DNA of 64,000 nt from Lepus europaeus. Its lineage: Eukaryota; Chordata; Mammalia; Lagomorpha; Leporidae. Under the pieces are notes generated by a model that did not search any database, had not been told where the DNA came from, and saw only the letters and a list, made by a program, of their open reading frames with translations. The stretch spans positions 50,787,612 through 50,851,611 of the forward strand of contig NC_084847.1 of the NCBI RefSeq assembly GCF_033115175.1. The letters are read 5' to 3'. The position numbers and the translations under genes were made by a program. This document shows, in pieces, positions 10,263 to 21,242 of this stretch (position 1 is its first letter; every line of letters begins with the position of its first letter).

Positions 10263-10550
10263 AGGACAGAGTAACGGGGGGGGGGGGAGGGGGGGTCTTC
10301 CATCTACTCATTCTCTTTCCGAATGCCCACAACAGCTGGGGCTGGGCCAGACCAAAGCCAGGAGCCAGGATCTCCATCCAGGTCTTCCACGTGGGTAGTA
10401 GGGGTCACACACTTGTACCATCATCTGCTGCCTCCCAGGTGCGTTAGGAGGAAGCTGGGTGGGAAGCAGAGCAGCCGTGTCTCAAACTGGCACTCCGAGT
10501 AAGGGCTGCAAGCATCCCCAGCAGAGGCTGTGCCCCAACACCCGGCCCTG
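10263..10550 (-). mobile_element. C SINE, older copy with poly-G tract
   Basis: It begins ACAGAGTAAC and is followed by a run of about 20 G interrupted by one A (10276-10297). The body contains TGCTGCCTCCCAGGTGCGTT and the head complement CCAACACCCGGCCC is at the right. Confidence 0.8.
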
Positions 10551-11007
10551 AACTCAGCTTTTCATTCTGTTTTCCCATGAACTTGATGAATTCCCCTTGC
10601 CTAAAGGGATGGTTGTCCAATCCAAGGCTTTTGCGGGCATAGGCTATAAACCAACCCTAAGTTAGAGTGGCTTTTAGATGTGGGTGTGATGATGTAACCA
10701 AGGCGCTACAGACATGCAGTGTGGCCTTGGGGCAAACAGAGCCAGGCCCACGGACATGTGGTCCCTAGGAAGTAAATAGCTGGCGCCCTCGGCTGCCCTT
10801 CCTGGTGATGCCCAGGCTGTAGGATGGATCAGCTTCTGCTTTGGGTGGGGGTCGGGGAGGGTCAGGAGGCGGGAGGGGGGATTCAGGGTACGCTCACTTT
10901 CCACAGTGCCATACCAAGACCGCATTTTACACAAGACCTTGTTCGATTTGTTGTGATTTCTGGAAAGGAAACCTCTATGAAAAATTTTTCCATTGTTTAA
11001 AAAGATT

Positions 11008-11100
11008 TATTGGAGCCGGAGCTATGGCAAAGCGGGTTAACGCCCTGGCCTGAAGCGCCGGCATCCCATATGGGCACTGGTTCAAGACCCGGCTGCTCCG
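11008..11100 (+). mobile_element. C SINE head fragment, cut at the LTR junction
   Basis: GGAGCCGGAGCTATGGCAAA through CAAGACCCGGCTGCTCCGG, then an abrupt change into the LTR sequence at 11101. Confidence 0.85.
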
Positions 11101-11700
11101 GATAGGGAATAGGGATAGGGAATCCATTGGAACGGAAGGACAGAGAGAGCACCCAGTCGCTCTGACTGGGGGAGAGCGAGGTTACATTGTTGAATGGAGA
11201 GACTGCACCTGGGCTGGGCAGGCCAGGCAGAGAGCAGAGAGCTGGGTGTGCAGTCTGTCTGGACTCCCTAGGCTTTTAAGGGAGTCTGCTTACCCACCTC
11301 CCCCTCTCCTCCAGGACAAAGGATGGGGAGTCCTAGCAGAAGGGTTTGTTGGGTGAAAATTGGCAAATTCCTCCCCAGATTTGCTGGCACCGGACAGAGC
11401 AGAGGGGCTTCCCTTAGGGCTCCGTGAAGGTGTCATTGCGCCATGTTATCAGGTCAGGGAACCCATTTGGTCCTGAGGAGAGAGAATCCTCCTGGGAGCT
11501 TTCCTGGGGGGCAGGGCTGGGACCACCTGGGAGGCTATCAGGGTCTGGGCAGGATGCTGGGGCTGCTGGGGCTTCCAAAGCAGAGGCTGGTTTCTTCAGC
11601 CCTTCTTACACACATCGGCTGGTTTCTAACTTCCTACCTAACATTAATAGGCAGGGTGGTCCCAGTGTAAATTTAGGGTGCAAAATGCTTTCTTCCTCCA
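11101..11700 (-). mobile_element. LTR of an endogenous retrovirus (U3 and part of R), minus orientation
   Basis: On the minus strand a TATA-like CCTTAAAAGCC (complement of 11271-11281) lies about 32 bases before CAGCTCTCTGC, the predicted start of R. The following CCTCGCTCTCCCCCAGTCAG block matches the retroposed R copy at 4519-4556. R is truncated at 11101 by a junction with a SINE fragment. The upstream U3 limit is uncertain, and 11700 is my estimate. Confidence 0.6.
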
Positions 11701-11727
11701 AGAGTTATCTTTAGCAAGATCAAAAGT

Positions 11728-11784
11728 GCCTACTCCTTTTTTTTTTTTAAGATTGATTTTTATTTATTTGAAAGACAGAGAGAG

Positions 11785-11824
<40 letters not shown>

Positions 11825-12080
11825 CTTCCATCCGCTGGTTCACTCCCCAAATGGCCACAACAGCCAGAGCTGAGCTGATCTGAAGCCAGGAGCCAGGAAC
11901 TTCTTCCAGGTCTCCCATGCAGGTGCAGGGGCCCAAGGACTTGGGCCATCTTCCACTGCTTTCCCAGGCCACAGCAGAGAGCTGGATTGGAAGTGGAGCA
12001 GCCGGAATCGAACCCGCACCCACATGGGATGCTGGCACTGCAGGCGGCGGCTTCACCCACTTCACCACAGTGCCAGCCCC
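11728..12080 (-). mobile_element. C SINE, full length, with (GA)n expansion
   Basis: A poly-T start, TTTATTTGAAAGACAGAG, then about 24 GA units (11775-11822), the type A body, and the head complement ACAGTGCCAGCCCC. Confidence 0.9.
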
Positions 12081-13477
12081 ACTTTTAAATGCTTTCTCTC
12101 TGCCTTGTCCACTTGGGAAAAAACTCTTCCATGTGAGACAAGGAACCGGGGTAATATTTTCTCCGCCACCATTTCACCCCTAACAAAATTATGAATTTAA
12201 TTCGAATGTATGCCAATACAGGGAAAGGTAACATTAGAGAACTTTCCTTGATCAGATGGTGTGGAGAAATTTCTGGAATATTCAGATGTGAAGATTTCTT
12301 ATTAAAGAATGCCTTTGACTTAACGCTAACCTGGAACTACTAATGTTGTCACCGCAGAGGTAGCGTGGGCGTGGTGGCAACATAAAATACTCAGATTGGT
12401 AAAGAAAGAAATCAGAACTCCGAATGGCAGCATCCTTTGGGGCAAGAGGCGTAGAAGAGAGAAAAGAGGAGGTGCGTCTACCTACTCTCATAGTGCTGGG
12501 CTATTTGGACGAAATCATTTCAGGAGTGCCCTCATAATTAGACGAAATTAAAGACCTCTCCAAGGACGGGTCCCAGATAACCCCTTTCGACGCTGATTCG
12601 TTCTGTAGAGATGTAGTTCGAATGCAGCCGTAAGACCAGAAGGAAATTTAAACTCTAGGAGGTCCCGCTGGCGGATGTGCTAGGAGGCTTTGGAGGCAGC
12701 TGTTTGAGAGATTCCTTGTAAGCCAGAGCTTTGATTTCTTGGCTGGCGGCTTCCGCAGCCAGGGGGCACGTGACCGCTCCAAAGGGGACGGCCCAGTCTC
12801 ACCAAGGACACTCGGAGGATCGGGTAAATTCCTGGTGTCCTAGCCCCTCAGTTTGCCAGTGTTTTCCTAGCTGTTCGCACCTTGGCCCTGCACAGTCCTG
12901 GAAAAAGCTGGCTTAGAGCAATCGGATGATCAGATGAGGGGCCCAGGCACTAGGAGGCGGAGCCAGGACTCAGGCTGGCCTAATCCACACAGCTCCTTTG
13001 TTTGTTCTCAGGCTAAAACAATTCAATCCCCGTGTGCAGGGACCCAGCCTGGCTGCACTGTGTTTTCTGCTGCTGAGCAGTTGGCTCTTCTGTTCTCTTC
13101 TGAACCCTTTTTCTTATCATGGGGTAAAGTGAGATCAGTGTGAGAACCTAGGAATCAGCGGGGCGGCCAACCCGGGCGTGGAAAGGGAAGGACAAATCCA
13201 GTCGTTTCTCGAAGCTTGAAATACTTCCAGACGCCAGAATCACTCACCACTTGCTTCGTTTTGTTTGGCCGGGCTAAAATTAAAACCCCGCATCCCAGGA
13301 GCTGCGGTGGGAATGGGATGGGGCATCCTTTGCCAGACTGTTGGGAGATGACCTTGAGAGACAGGAGAACCCCACGTGCTGTCTTTGGGAGAAAACATTG
13401 TCCAAGGCGCAGGTGTTTGGTGCGTCTGCTGAGACACTGCCGGGCTGCTCCCTTCTGTGTCTGAATGCCTGGGTTCT
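12081..13477. other. Intergenic unique sequence, origin unclear
   Basis: About 1.4 kb without a C SINE. The part 12081-12660 is AT-rich and could be diverged ERV or LTR sequence continuing from 11700, but I see no conserved viral motif. 12660-13150 is GC-rich. No coding frame is convincing. Confidence 0.4.
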
Positions 13478-13816
13478 TTTTTTTTTGACAGGCAGAATGG
13501 ACAGTGAGAGAGAGAGACAGAGAGAAAGGTCTTCCTTTTGCCGTTGGTTCACCCTCCAATGGCCACCGCGGTAGGCGCGCTGCGGCCGGCGCACCGCGCT
13601 GATCTGATGGCAGGAGCCAGGTGCTTCTCCTGGTCTCCCATGGGGTACAGGGCCCAAGCACTTGGGCCATCCTCCACTGCACTCCCTGGCCACAGCAGAG
13701 AGCTGGCCTGGAAGAGGGGCAACCGGGACAGGATCGGTGCCCCGACCAGGACTAGAACCCGGTGTGCCGGCGCTGCAAGGCGGAGGATTAGCCTAGTGAG
13801 CCGTGGTGCTGGCCTC
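13478..13816 (-). mobile_element. C SINE, type B, full length
   Basis: Starts TTTTTTTTGACAGGCAGA, continues GTTGGTTCACCCTCCAATGG and CTCCCATGGGGTACAGG, and ends at the head complement GTGAGCCGTGGTGCTGGCC. Confidence 0.95.
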
Positions 13817-13957
13817 CCTGGGCTCTTGCTCTTTGGCTTCCTGCCAATGCTACCCGGGGAGGTGGCAGGTGCTTGACACAGCTCAAGTCTTAGGGTCCTT
13901 ACCACCCACACTGGAGACCTGGATTGAGGTGGTTTTTTTTTTTTAAGATTTATTTAT

Positions 13958-14276
13958 TGGGGTCTGGTGCTGTAGGTAGCTGGTAAAGCTGCCGCCTGCA
14001 CTGCCAGCATCCCATATGGGAGCCGGTTCAAGTCCCGAAGGCTCCTCGTCCCACCCAGCTCCCTGCTAATGTGCCTAGGAAAAGCAGTAGAAGATGACCC
14101 AAGTCCTTTGGCCCCTGCCCCATGGAGACCCAGAGGAAGTTCCTGGCTCCTGCCTTCGGATCGGCTCTGCTCCGGCCATTGCGGCCATTTGAGGAAGTGA
14201 ACCAGTGGATGGAAGACACCTCTCTCTCTCTCTCTCTCTCTCTGCCTCTGCCTTTCAAATAAATAAATAAACATTT
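13958..14276 (+). mobile_element. C SINE, type A, full length
   Basis: The head GGGGTCTGGTGCTGTAGG, the body GTGCCTAGGAAAAGCAGTAG, and an AAATAAATAAATAAA tail that abuts the T-rich end of the next, opposite SINE. Confidence 0.9.
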
Positions 14277-14624
14277 TAAAAGATTTATTTATTTATTTAT
14301 TTATTTATTTATTTGAAAGTCATAGTTACATAGAGAGAGAAGGAGAGGCAGAGGGAGAGAGAAGTCTTCCATCCGCTGGTTCACTCCCCAGATGGCTGCA
14401 ACAGTCAGAGCTGCACAGATCCAAAACCAGGATCCAGGAGTTTCCTCTGGGTCTTCCCATGCAGTTAAAGGGGCCCAAGGACTTGAGCCATCTTTCTACA
14501 GCTTTCTCAGGCCATAGCAGAGAGCTGGATCAGAAGTGGAGCAGCCGGGACTCAAACCGGCACCCAAATGGGATGCTGGTACTGCAGGCGGCAGCTTTAC
14601 CTGCTGTGCCAGAGCGCCAGCTGA
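14277..14624 (-). mobile_element. C SINE, type A, full length
   Basis: A long ATTT array in the tail (14285-14314), then the body and the head complement GCCAGAGCGCCAGC. Confidence 0.9.
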
Positions 14625-14629
14625 ATAAA

Positions 14630-14940
14630 CAATTTTTAAAAGATTTATTTATTTGTTTAAAGTCAAAAGTTACAGAGAGAGGGACAGAGCGAGACAGAGA
14701 TATCTTCCATCTGCTGGTTCACTCCTGGCTGGGCCAGACCAAAGGTAGGAGCCAGGACCTTCTTCCAGGTCTCTCATGTGGGTTTAGGGGCCCAAGGGCT
14801 TGGGCCATCTTCCACTGCTTTCCCAGGCCATAGCAAGGAGCTGGATTTGGAGTGGAGCAGCTGGGTCTTGAACCGGTGCCCGTATGAGATGCCAGCACTG
14901 CAGGCAGCAGCTTTACGTGATACGCCACAGTGCCGGCTGG
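14630..14940 (-). mobile_element. C SINE, type A
   Basis: The tail complement TTTTTAAAAGATTTATTTAT is at the left. The body has a small internal deletion before GGCTGGGCCAGACC. The head complement CACAGTGCCGGCTGGC is at the right. Confidence 0.9.
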
Positions 14941-14969
14941 CATAACATTTAAGATGCCAGTTACGACAC

Positions 14970-15278
14970 CCGTGTTGGGAGCAGGTATGGTGGCTCCATG
15001 GGTTAAACCGCAGCTTGGGATGCCTGCATTGTGTAGCCGAGTGCCTGAAGGGAGTCCTGGCCGCTCTGCTTCCTACTCAGCTGCTTTCTGCTAGCGCACC
15101 TGGGAGGCAGCAGGTGCTGGTTCGAGCACTTGGGTCCCTGCCGCTCACATGGAGACCAGGATATAGTTCCAGGCTCCTGGCTTTGGCCTGGACCAGCCCC
15201 AGATAGTGTGGCCATTTTGGGGGGTGAAAGATGGAAGATCTCTCTTTCTCTGTCTCTCTCCCTCTCAGATAAATTTCT
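14970..15278 (+). mobile_element. C SINE, diverged
   Basis: The head GGAGCAGGTATGGTGGCTCC, then GCGCACCTGGGAGGCAGCAG and a CT-rich end before CAGATAAATTTC. Confidence 0.8.
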
Positions 15279-15489
15279 TAGACAATGTTTTAAGAAAGAA
15301 AACGCATGTAATGGAACTCGCGTGCTGAACATCACAGCTGAGCGCCCTGCGGCGTGTTGGCTACCTTCTCCTGTTGATTACGGGACTGGCTAGGAGCTGC
15401 GCTCACTGCCACTGCCCAGCGTGGAGACCAAGGACTGGGCCACGTAGCACCAGCCTGGGGAAAGATCCAAATTCAAAACCGGGGTGGGG

Positions 15490-15808
15490 GGTGGCGGGTT
15501 GTCACTGTGGTGCAGTGGGCTCAGGTGCTGCTAGCAACACCCACATCCCAGGTTGGAGCAAAAGTTCAAGTCCCGGCTGCTCCACTTCTGACCCAGCTCC
15601 CTGCTAATGCACCTGGGAAAGCAGCAGAGGACAGTGCAAACGCTTGGGCCCCTGCCACCCACATGGGAGACCTGGATGGAGTTCCAGGCTCCTGGCTTCA
15701 GCCTGGCCCAGCCTGGGGCTGTTGTGGCCATTTGGGGAGTGAACCAGCAGAAGGAAGATCTCGGTCTGGCTCTTGCTCTACCTTTGAAATAAATGAATAA
15801 ATACCATT
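15490..15808 (+). mobile_element. C SINE
   Basis: The head GTCACTGTGGTGCAGTGG, the body CACCTGGGAAAGCAGCAGAG, and the tail TTTGAAATAAATGAATAAAT. Confidence 0.85.
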
Positions 15809-15984
15809 TTTTATTGCCATTGTGGAGTTGAAAGGTGGGGCTTTGGAGAAGTGATTTGCCTGAGGGGGTGGCGCCCTCCCTGATGGGTTCGGGAAGCTCT
15901 CAAGGGACTGGGTAACTAATTGCATGAACACATTGTTCTGTTTTGTGCATGCACCCCTCCCCCCTCTCCTTTCCCCGGGGAGCT

Positions 15985-16256
15985 GAAGCAACACAGAGAG
16001 ATAGAGAGAGAGAAAGAGAGAGAGAGTGAGAGAGAGTGAGAGAGCGAGAGCTCCCCTATGCTGCTTCATTCCCCAAACTGGGGCTGGGCCAGGCTGAAGC
16101 TGATAGCCAGGAACTCAATCCAAGTCTCCATGTGGGTGGCAGAGACCCAACCACTTGAGCCACCTCCTGGAGTCGGGAGCTGGACCCAGGAACTGAACCC
16201 AGGTACGCACATAGGGGCCGTGGGCATCTTAAGTGCTAAGCCCAGCACCCACCCCT
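15985..16256 (-). mobile_element. C SINE, older, GA-rich
   Basis: An impure GA repeat (15990-16050), then CTTCATTCCCCAAACTGG, and an end at CTAAGCCCAGCACCCACCCC. Confidence 0.75.
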
Positions 16257-16417
16257 AAAAATACAAATCTTGAGTTGGTTTTTTTTTTTTTTTTTTTTTT
16301 AAGTTCCCTTGCCTCCAGGCCTTACCACATATTTCCGTGAACTATTTCTGGTGGATGAGATATAAATGGGAATCTACCGGGGAGAGCTTTCCGGGAAAAC
16401 AATGGTCTGTCTGGCAG

Positions 16418-16535
16418 CACGGATCCGAGCCAGCTGATGGGTGCCTTCCCTCTCGTGCCCGCCTGGGACACAGCCTCACGGATCCGAGCCAGCTGATGGG
16501 TGCCTTCCCTCTCGTGCCCGCCTGGGACACAGCCT
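16418..16535. repeat. Perfect 59-bp tandem duplication
   Basis: Two identical 59-base units, 16418-16476 and 16477-16535, each starting CACGGATCCGAGCCAGCTGA. No difference is seen between them. Confidence 0.95.
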
Positions 16536-16667
16536 CAGTGCTTAGAGTGTGGGAGGCTACCCTAGGACCATGGAGACCAAAACCAAACCCTGCGGACGGA
16601 GATGCGTAAGGAGACAGAGCAGTAGCAGCCTGCACCGTCCAACACTGGCTTCTGCTTTTGCTTTTGA

Positions 16668-16862
16668 AGATTTATGTGTTTATTTGGAAGGCAGTGTGAC
16701 AGGAACAGGGAGAGAGAGAGAGAGAGAGAGAGATCTTCCATCTACTCATCCACTCTCCAAACACCTGTAACAGCCAAAGCCAGAAGCCAAGAACTCCAGC
16801 CGGGTCTCCCCCCAGGGTAGCAGAAACCCAAGTACTTGGGTCTTCTCCAGCTGCCTTCTGGG
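16668..16862 (-). mobile_element. C SINE, truncated
   Basis: GAAGATTTATGTGTTTATTT and a short (GA)n lead into the body, which ends near CAGCTGCCT without a head. Confidence 0.75.
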
Positions 16863-18582
16863 ATGCTGATGTGCTGTCCAAGAGCATTTGGGCTTCATGT
16901 TTGCCAATTCCAAAGGAACTCCCCAGAGGTCCGACTGGCAGTGAGGGTTGGTGGCAGTCTGGTCACTGTCGGGCGCCATCTTGTCAAAGTGGAGGACGTT
17001 GGGCAGCAAGTAGTAAACAGGCACAGCTGGCCACACGGGTGCCCTTCAAGGCCACGGCCTCGGCGCTGTCACCTTTGATGTCCCATGGGATGGCCATCCC
17101 CACCCACCAGGCTGCGTTTCACTGAAGGGAAACCAGGTGTTGAAGGCTCCACCTCGCCCCATCACCAGGGAACACCCAAGGGTAGACTGGCGGCCAAGGA
17201 GAGACCACGAGGTATTGATTTTACCCTCTGATGTCCATTGTCTCAGCAAACGTGTGTTCCTGTTGTGATACAATGTAATTGTGTCCAATGATTTTATAAG
17301 AAGAGAGGAAGAGAGCAAAAGGGCGGGAAGAAATGGTTCTTGGTGTCACCTGATGTCCCTCAGCCTGTGGGGACCCAATGCGGACTGCACCCTAGGGACT
17401 GGGGAGGGCCAAGCAGCGTGGGGGGATCCAGGCCCAGGACATGGAGGGAAGTGGCCAGGAGAAGCTGGGGCTGTCAGACCTTGCTCGGAGCAAGGGAGTC
17501 CCAAGCAGGGCCCCTGTCCAGAGAAAGGACAGCTGTGGCATGGAGAGCTTGTCCCAGGCTCGCAGCACCAGGGCCCGGGTCCCTGCCTGGCTGGATCCCA
17601 CTATACCTGCAGCAGGCAAGGGCTGGGCCACGCAGGAGCCCAGCGAGCAGCCCCAGTGCTAAATGAAATAACGCAGGTGCGTGGCTCCCCTGAGCCTTCA
17701 CAGCACCGGTGCTGTCCTGTGCTGGGCACATGGGCGGCCCAGGGGAAGGGGCGGAGCGGGACCGGGCTCCCAGGCTGTGGGCCTGGGGGAGGGGCCCTGC
17801 TCCCATTTGTTTCCTGTCTGGCAACAGCCAGGGGCTTCCTGCCTTCCGTGCCTGTCTGAGTGGCTTCCTCACTGACCGCTCAGCATCTTGCAGCAGGTGC
17901 CGGGTTGCTTCTGCTTTCGGAAACTGACAGGCAGGGCCCTCCAAGTTCAAAGGAGAAATGGCCCCCAGCAAAGCGGCAGTTCAGCTTCCCCCCCACCCAC
18001 CCCCGGAGCCAGCGGAGGGGAGAAGCCATTTTCTAGAACCTTCTGGTCTGACCACAAGCTCCTGCCTTCTTCCTCCCCCCCTGGAGGCCTCCTCTGTGGC
18101 CTTTGCCCAGGGACCACAGGCAAGTGCAGGAAGCTGGGCTCCCTGGGACCTTTCTCCTTTCTCCTCTCTGTGCGACGTCCCCAGCCGCTTACGCTAAGGG
18201 CTCAGTTGCTGTTTTATCTGGAATCCGCATTGACCGGGCTGCCTGTCTGTTTATTTGAGAAATCTGGCAACCGGATCCTAAGATGGCTCGGCTTTCCAAG
18301 CCCTAATCAGATTTCCCAGAGAGGAAAGAGAGGGTGGGGGCGGGGGGAGGAGAGAAGAAAAGAAGTGAACAGAATACCCCCTGGGGAGAGCATGGGTGTG
18401 ACGCAGCCTGGGCACAGGCGCTGGGGAGGGGGGCACCCGGGTGTCCATGCTGGCTCCTGGATGTCACCCCTGGCAGCGGCTGGCCCTCCCTGGCCTCCCC
18501 TGCTGCCTCTCTAAAGATCTACAGGGCCGTTCCATTTCCGGTTCCACCTGGGATTGGGTGGTAGCAAATGAGGGTTTAAGTA
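16863..18582. other. Intergenic unique sequence
   Basis: About 1.7 kb without C SINEs. 16860-17320 has a slightly coding-like look on the minus strand, but it is broken by stops and I do not recognise it. 17320-18500 is GC-rich with many overlapping shadow frames. No gene is supported. Confidence 0.4.
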
Positions 18583-18938
18583 TTTTTTTTTAATATTTTA
18601 TTTATTTGTAAAGTAGCGTGACGGAGAGAGAGAGAAGGAGAGGGAGAGGGAGAGGGAGAGGGAAAGGAGAGAGATCTTGCATGGGCTGGTTCACTCCCCA
18701 GATGACTGCAACAGCCAGGGCTAGGCCAGACCCAAACTGGAAGCCCAGACCTTCATTCGGGTCTCCCTCCTGGGTGGCAGGGGTCCAAGCACTCAGGCCA
18801 TCCTCCGCTGCTTTTCCCAGATGCACTAGCAGGGAGCTGGATCAGAAGCGAAGCAGCCGGGACTCGAAGCAGCGCTCTGGTTCGGGATGCCAACGTCGTA
18901 GGCAACAGCTTGAGCCACGGCACCATCATGTTGGCTCC
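18583..18938 (-). mobile_element. C SINE
   Basis: TTTTTTTTAATATTTTATTT and GA-rich sequence (18627-18675), the body, then the head complement GAGCCACGGCACCATCATG. Confidence 0.85.
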
Positions 18939-18944
18939 TGCAGC

Positions 18945-19040
18945 TCAGACCCAACTCTAGGCTCCTGGCTGAGTTCAGCCTGGCCCTGTTCTGAACCAGC
19001 AGATGGAAGATCTCTCTGCCCCCCACCCCCCAAAAAAAGA
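18945..19040 (+). mobile_element. C SINE 3' fragment
   Basis: GGCTCCTGGCTGAGTTCAGC through GAACCAGCAGATGGAAGA, then a C-rich stretch and a short A-run. Only the 3' part is present. Confidence 0.6.
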
Positions 19041-19727
19041 TCTCCAGTCTCTGGTGCCTCTGTCCATTGATTGCACCCCTTGTGGGCCTCCGGGCCCAGG
19101 CCCTGGGAGAGGATGGAGAAGGCTCCCGGGCATCCCAGCAGCAGCTGCCTGGCTGGAGCCCCGTGGAGCCTCCAGACGCGTAACCAGATCCCCGCCCGCC
19201 ACTGAGATAGGATTTCTGCTTCCTCCTCAGAGTTTCTCGGTCCCCACGGGCCCTGCACCTGTCCCCCTCGCCGTGCCAGCTGCTGCTCAGGGCTCTGCAG
19301 GGGCTGCTGCCGGGGGCACCTGTCATTCTACCCAGCAGTGGCCACTGCCAGCACTGACAGAAACCCCTTCACGCAGCCCCCAGACCGGCAGAGGCGAGCT
19401 GGGGGGCAGGAAGGTGCTGTGCCCTGGGCAGCTGGGTGGGTCTGGTCAGGGCACCTCTCCCAGGGGCTTCAGGGCACCTGGGGGGCCCAGGGAGCAGACT
19501 GAGGTCGGAGGCTTTGAGTGACAGGCTGAGGACGGCATGGCCAACTCTACCTGGGCTTTCCAGCACTGATGGGTGATGGGAAGATGGCAGGAGGAATTTG
19601 ATTTCCATGACCAGGGGCAGCCTGGAAGCCACCTTCCTCCACAGAGCAGTCAGAGTGCCTAAAAATGCTTAAATTGCAATAAAAATGCATGTTTGACACA
19701 GCATGGGCCATTTTAACCATTTCTTAA
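19041..19727. other. Intergenic unique sequence
   Basis: GC-rich with no repeat family recognised and no supportable gene. The last 70 bases are AT-rich. Confidence 0.45.
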
Positions 19728-19754
19728 ATGATTTTCTATTTGAAAGGCAGAGTT

Positions 19755-19789
<35 letters not shown>

Positions 19790-19998
19790 TCTCCCATCCA
19801 CTGTTTCACTCCCTAGAGCTGGGCTGATCCAAAGCCAGGAGCCTGGAGCTTCTTCCAGGTCTCCCACATGGGTGCAGGAGCCCAAGGACTTGAGCCATCT
19901 TCCACTGCTTTCCCAGGAGCATTAGCAGGGAGCTGGATCTAAAGTGGAGCAGCCGGGACTTGAACTCAAGTGCTCTGATATGGGATACTGGCCCCTCA
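19728..19998 (-). mobile_element. C SINE
   Basis: TGATTTTCTATTTGAAAGGC, a GA-rich tract, then the body. The head is partly lost (GGGATACTGGCCCC). Confidence 0.85.
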
Positions 19999-20026
19999 TA
20001 TGTTATTTTTAAAAATAAAATGTTTG

Positions 20027-20369
20027 GGCCGGCGCCGCGGCTCACTAGGCTAATCCTCTGCCTAGTGGCGCCGGCACACCGGGTTCTAGTCCCGGTCGGG
20101 GCACTGATCCTGTCCTGGTTGCCCCTCTTCCAGGCCAGCTCTCTGCTGTGGCCAGGGAGTGCAGTGGAGGATAGCCCAAGTGCTTGGGCCCTGCACCCCA
20201 TGGGAGACCAGGAGAAGCACCTGGCTCCTGCCATCGGATCAGCGCCATGCGCCGGCTGCAGCGCGCCGGCCGCAGCGGCCATTGGAGGGTGAACCAATGG
20301 CAAAGGAAGACCTTTCTCTCTGTCTCTCTCTCACTGTCCACTCTGCCTGTCAAAAATAAAAAATAAAAT
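20027..20369 (+). mobile_element. C SINE, type B, full length, with target-site duplication
   Basis: The head GGCCGGCGCCGCGGCTCACT, then the type B body, CTGTCCACTCTGCCTGTC, and an A-rich tail. It is flanked by AAAATAAAATGTTTG (20012-20026) and AAAATTAAATGTTTG (20370-20384), which differ at one base. A young copy. Confidence 0.95.
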
Positions 20370-20384
20370 AAAATTAAATGTTTG

Positions 20385-20421
20385 ATCGCTTATTGGCCTT
20401 TTGGCTAAGATAAAATGTTAG
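20385..20421 (+). pseudogene. U2 small nuclear RNA 5'-end fragment
   Basis: The sequence starts ATCGCTTATTGGCCTTTTGG and continues CTAAGAT. This is the exact 5' end of U2 snRNA with two substitutions in the first 28 bases; the match then fades over about nine more bases. It starts at the first nucleotide of U2. It is far too short to act as an snRNA. Confidence 0.8.
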
Positions 20422-20690
20422 AGAGGCAGAGCAACACAGAAAGAGACAGAGGGAAAGAGAGGGAGCCTGCGCACTCTCGTCTGCTGGTTCACTCCCCAAA
20501 TGCCCACAATAGCAGGGGGCTGGGCCGGGCCAACACTGGGAGCCAGGAACTCAATCCAGGTCTCTCAAGTGGGTAGCGCGGATGCCGGCACTTGAACCAT
20601 CACCTCCCAGAGTCTGCATTAGCCCTAGCCGGGATCCGAACCCAGGTTCACCAATGTGGAATGTGGGGATCTTAACCGCCTCTCCCTCCA
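20422..20690 (-). mobile_element. C SINE, older
   Basis: GAGGCAGAGCAACACAGAAA at the left, then GCTGGTTCACTCCCCAAATG. The head region is diverged. Confidence 0.75.
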
Positions 20691-20889
20691 TCAGCTACTT
20701 TTGCAGGGGACAAATGTGCACGCTGGGCTGGGCCGGACTTTTGTCAGGCAAAGGAAGGGGAAGGGCCGGCCAGGCCAAAGCTTGGCCAGAGGCGGGCGGG
20801 TGGGAGAGGCTCCAGAATGTTCTGAGAACAGTGGGGGCCTGGTTTGGCCAGGCCCAGGGTACACTGGGAGAACCAGGGGTGAGCTGCTG

Positions 20890-21172
20890 GGGCCAAGAAA
20901 GAGACAGACAGACAGACAGAAACAGCCCCCACGTGCTGGCTCACTCCTCCAAATGCCCAGGAGAGCCAGAGCCGGGCCAGGGTGAAGCCAGGAGCCCGGA
21001 GCTGCATCCCAGTGTCCCACGTGGGTGGCAGGGACCCCGAGCCAGCACCTGCTGCCTCCCGGGGCGTGCATCCACAGGGAGCTGGGATTGGGAGCAGAGC
21101 AAGGACCGGAGCCCGGGCGCTGCCAGAGAGGCGGGGCCATCCCAAGTGGCAGCTGCACCACCCACCGATGCC
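20890..21172 (-). mobile_element. C SINE, older
   Basis: A (GACA)n stretch at 20899-20922, GGCTCACTCCTCCAAATGCC, and the body. The head is diverged. Confidence 0.75.
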
Positions 21173-21242
21173 AATCTGTTCATCTCTGAGAGCGAAGCAC
21201 TGTGCTAATGCTGGGACTGCCGCAACGTCTCTCATGAAGCTT

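Noticed and set aside
13478-13816. tRNA-like head with box A/B-like motifs in C SINEs
   Set aside because: These are SINE heads with no cloverleaf intact enough to call a tRNA gene.
16860-17320. Possible processed pseudogene on the minus strand
   Set aside because: Short pieces look protein-like (YYLLPNVLHFDKM) but stops break them, and I could not tie them to a family.
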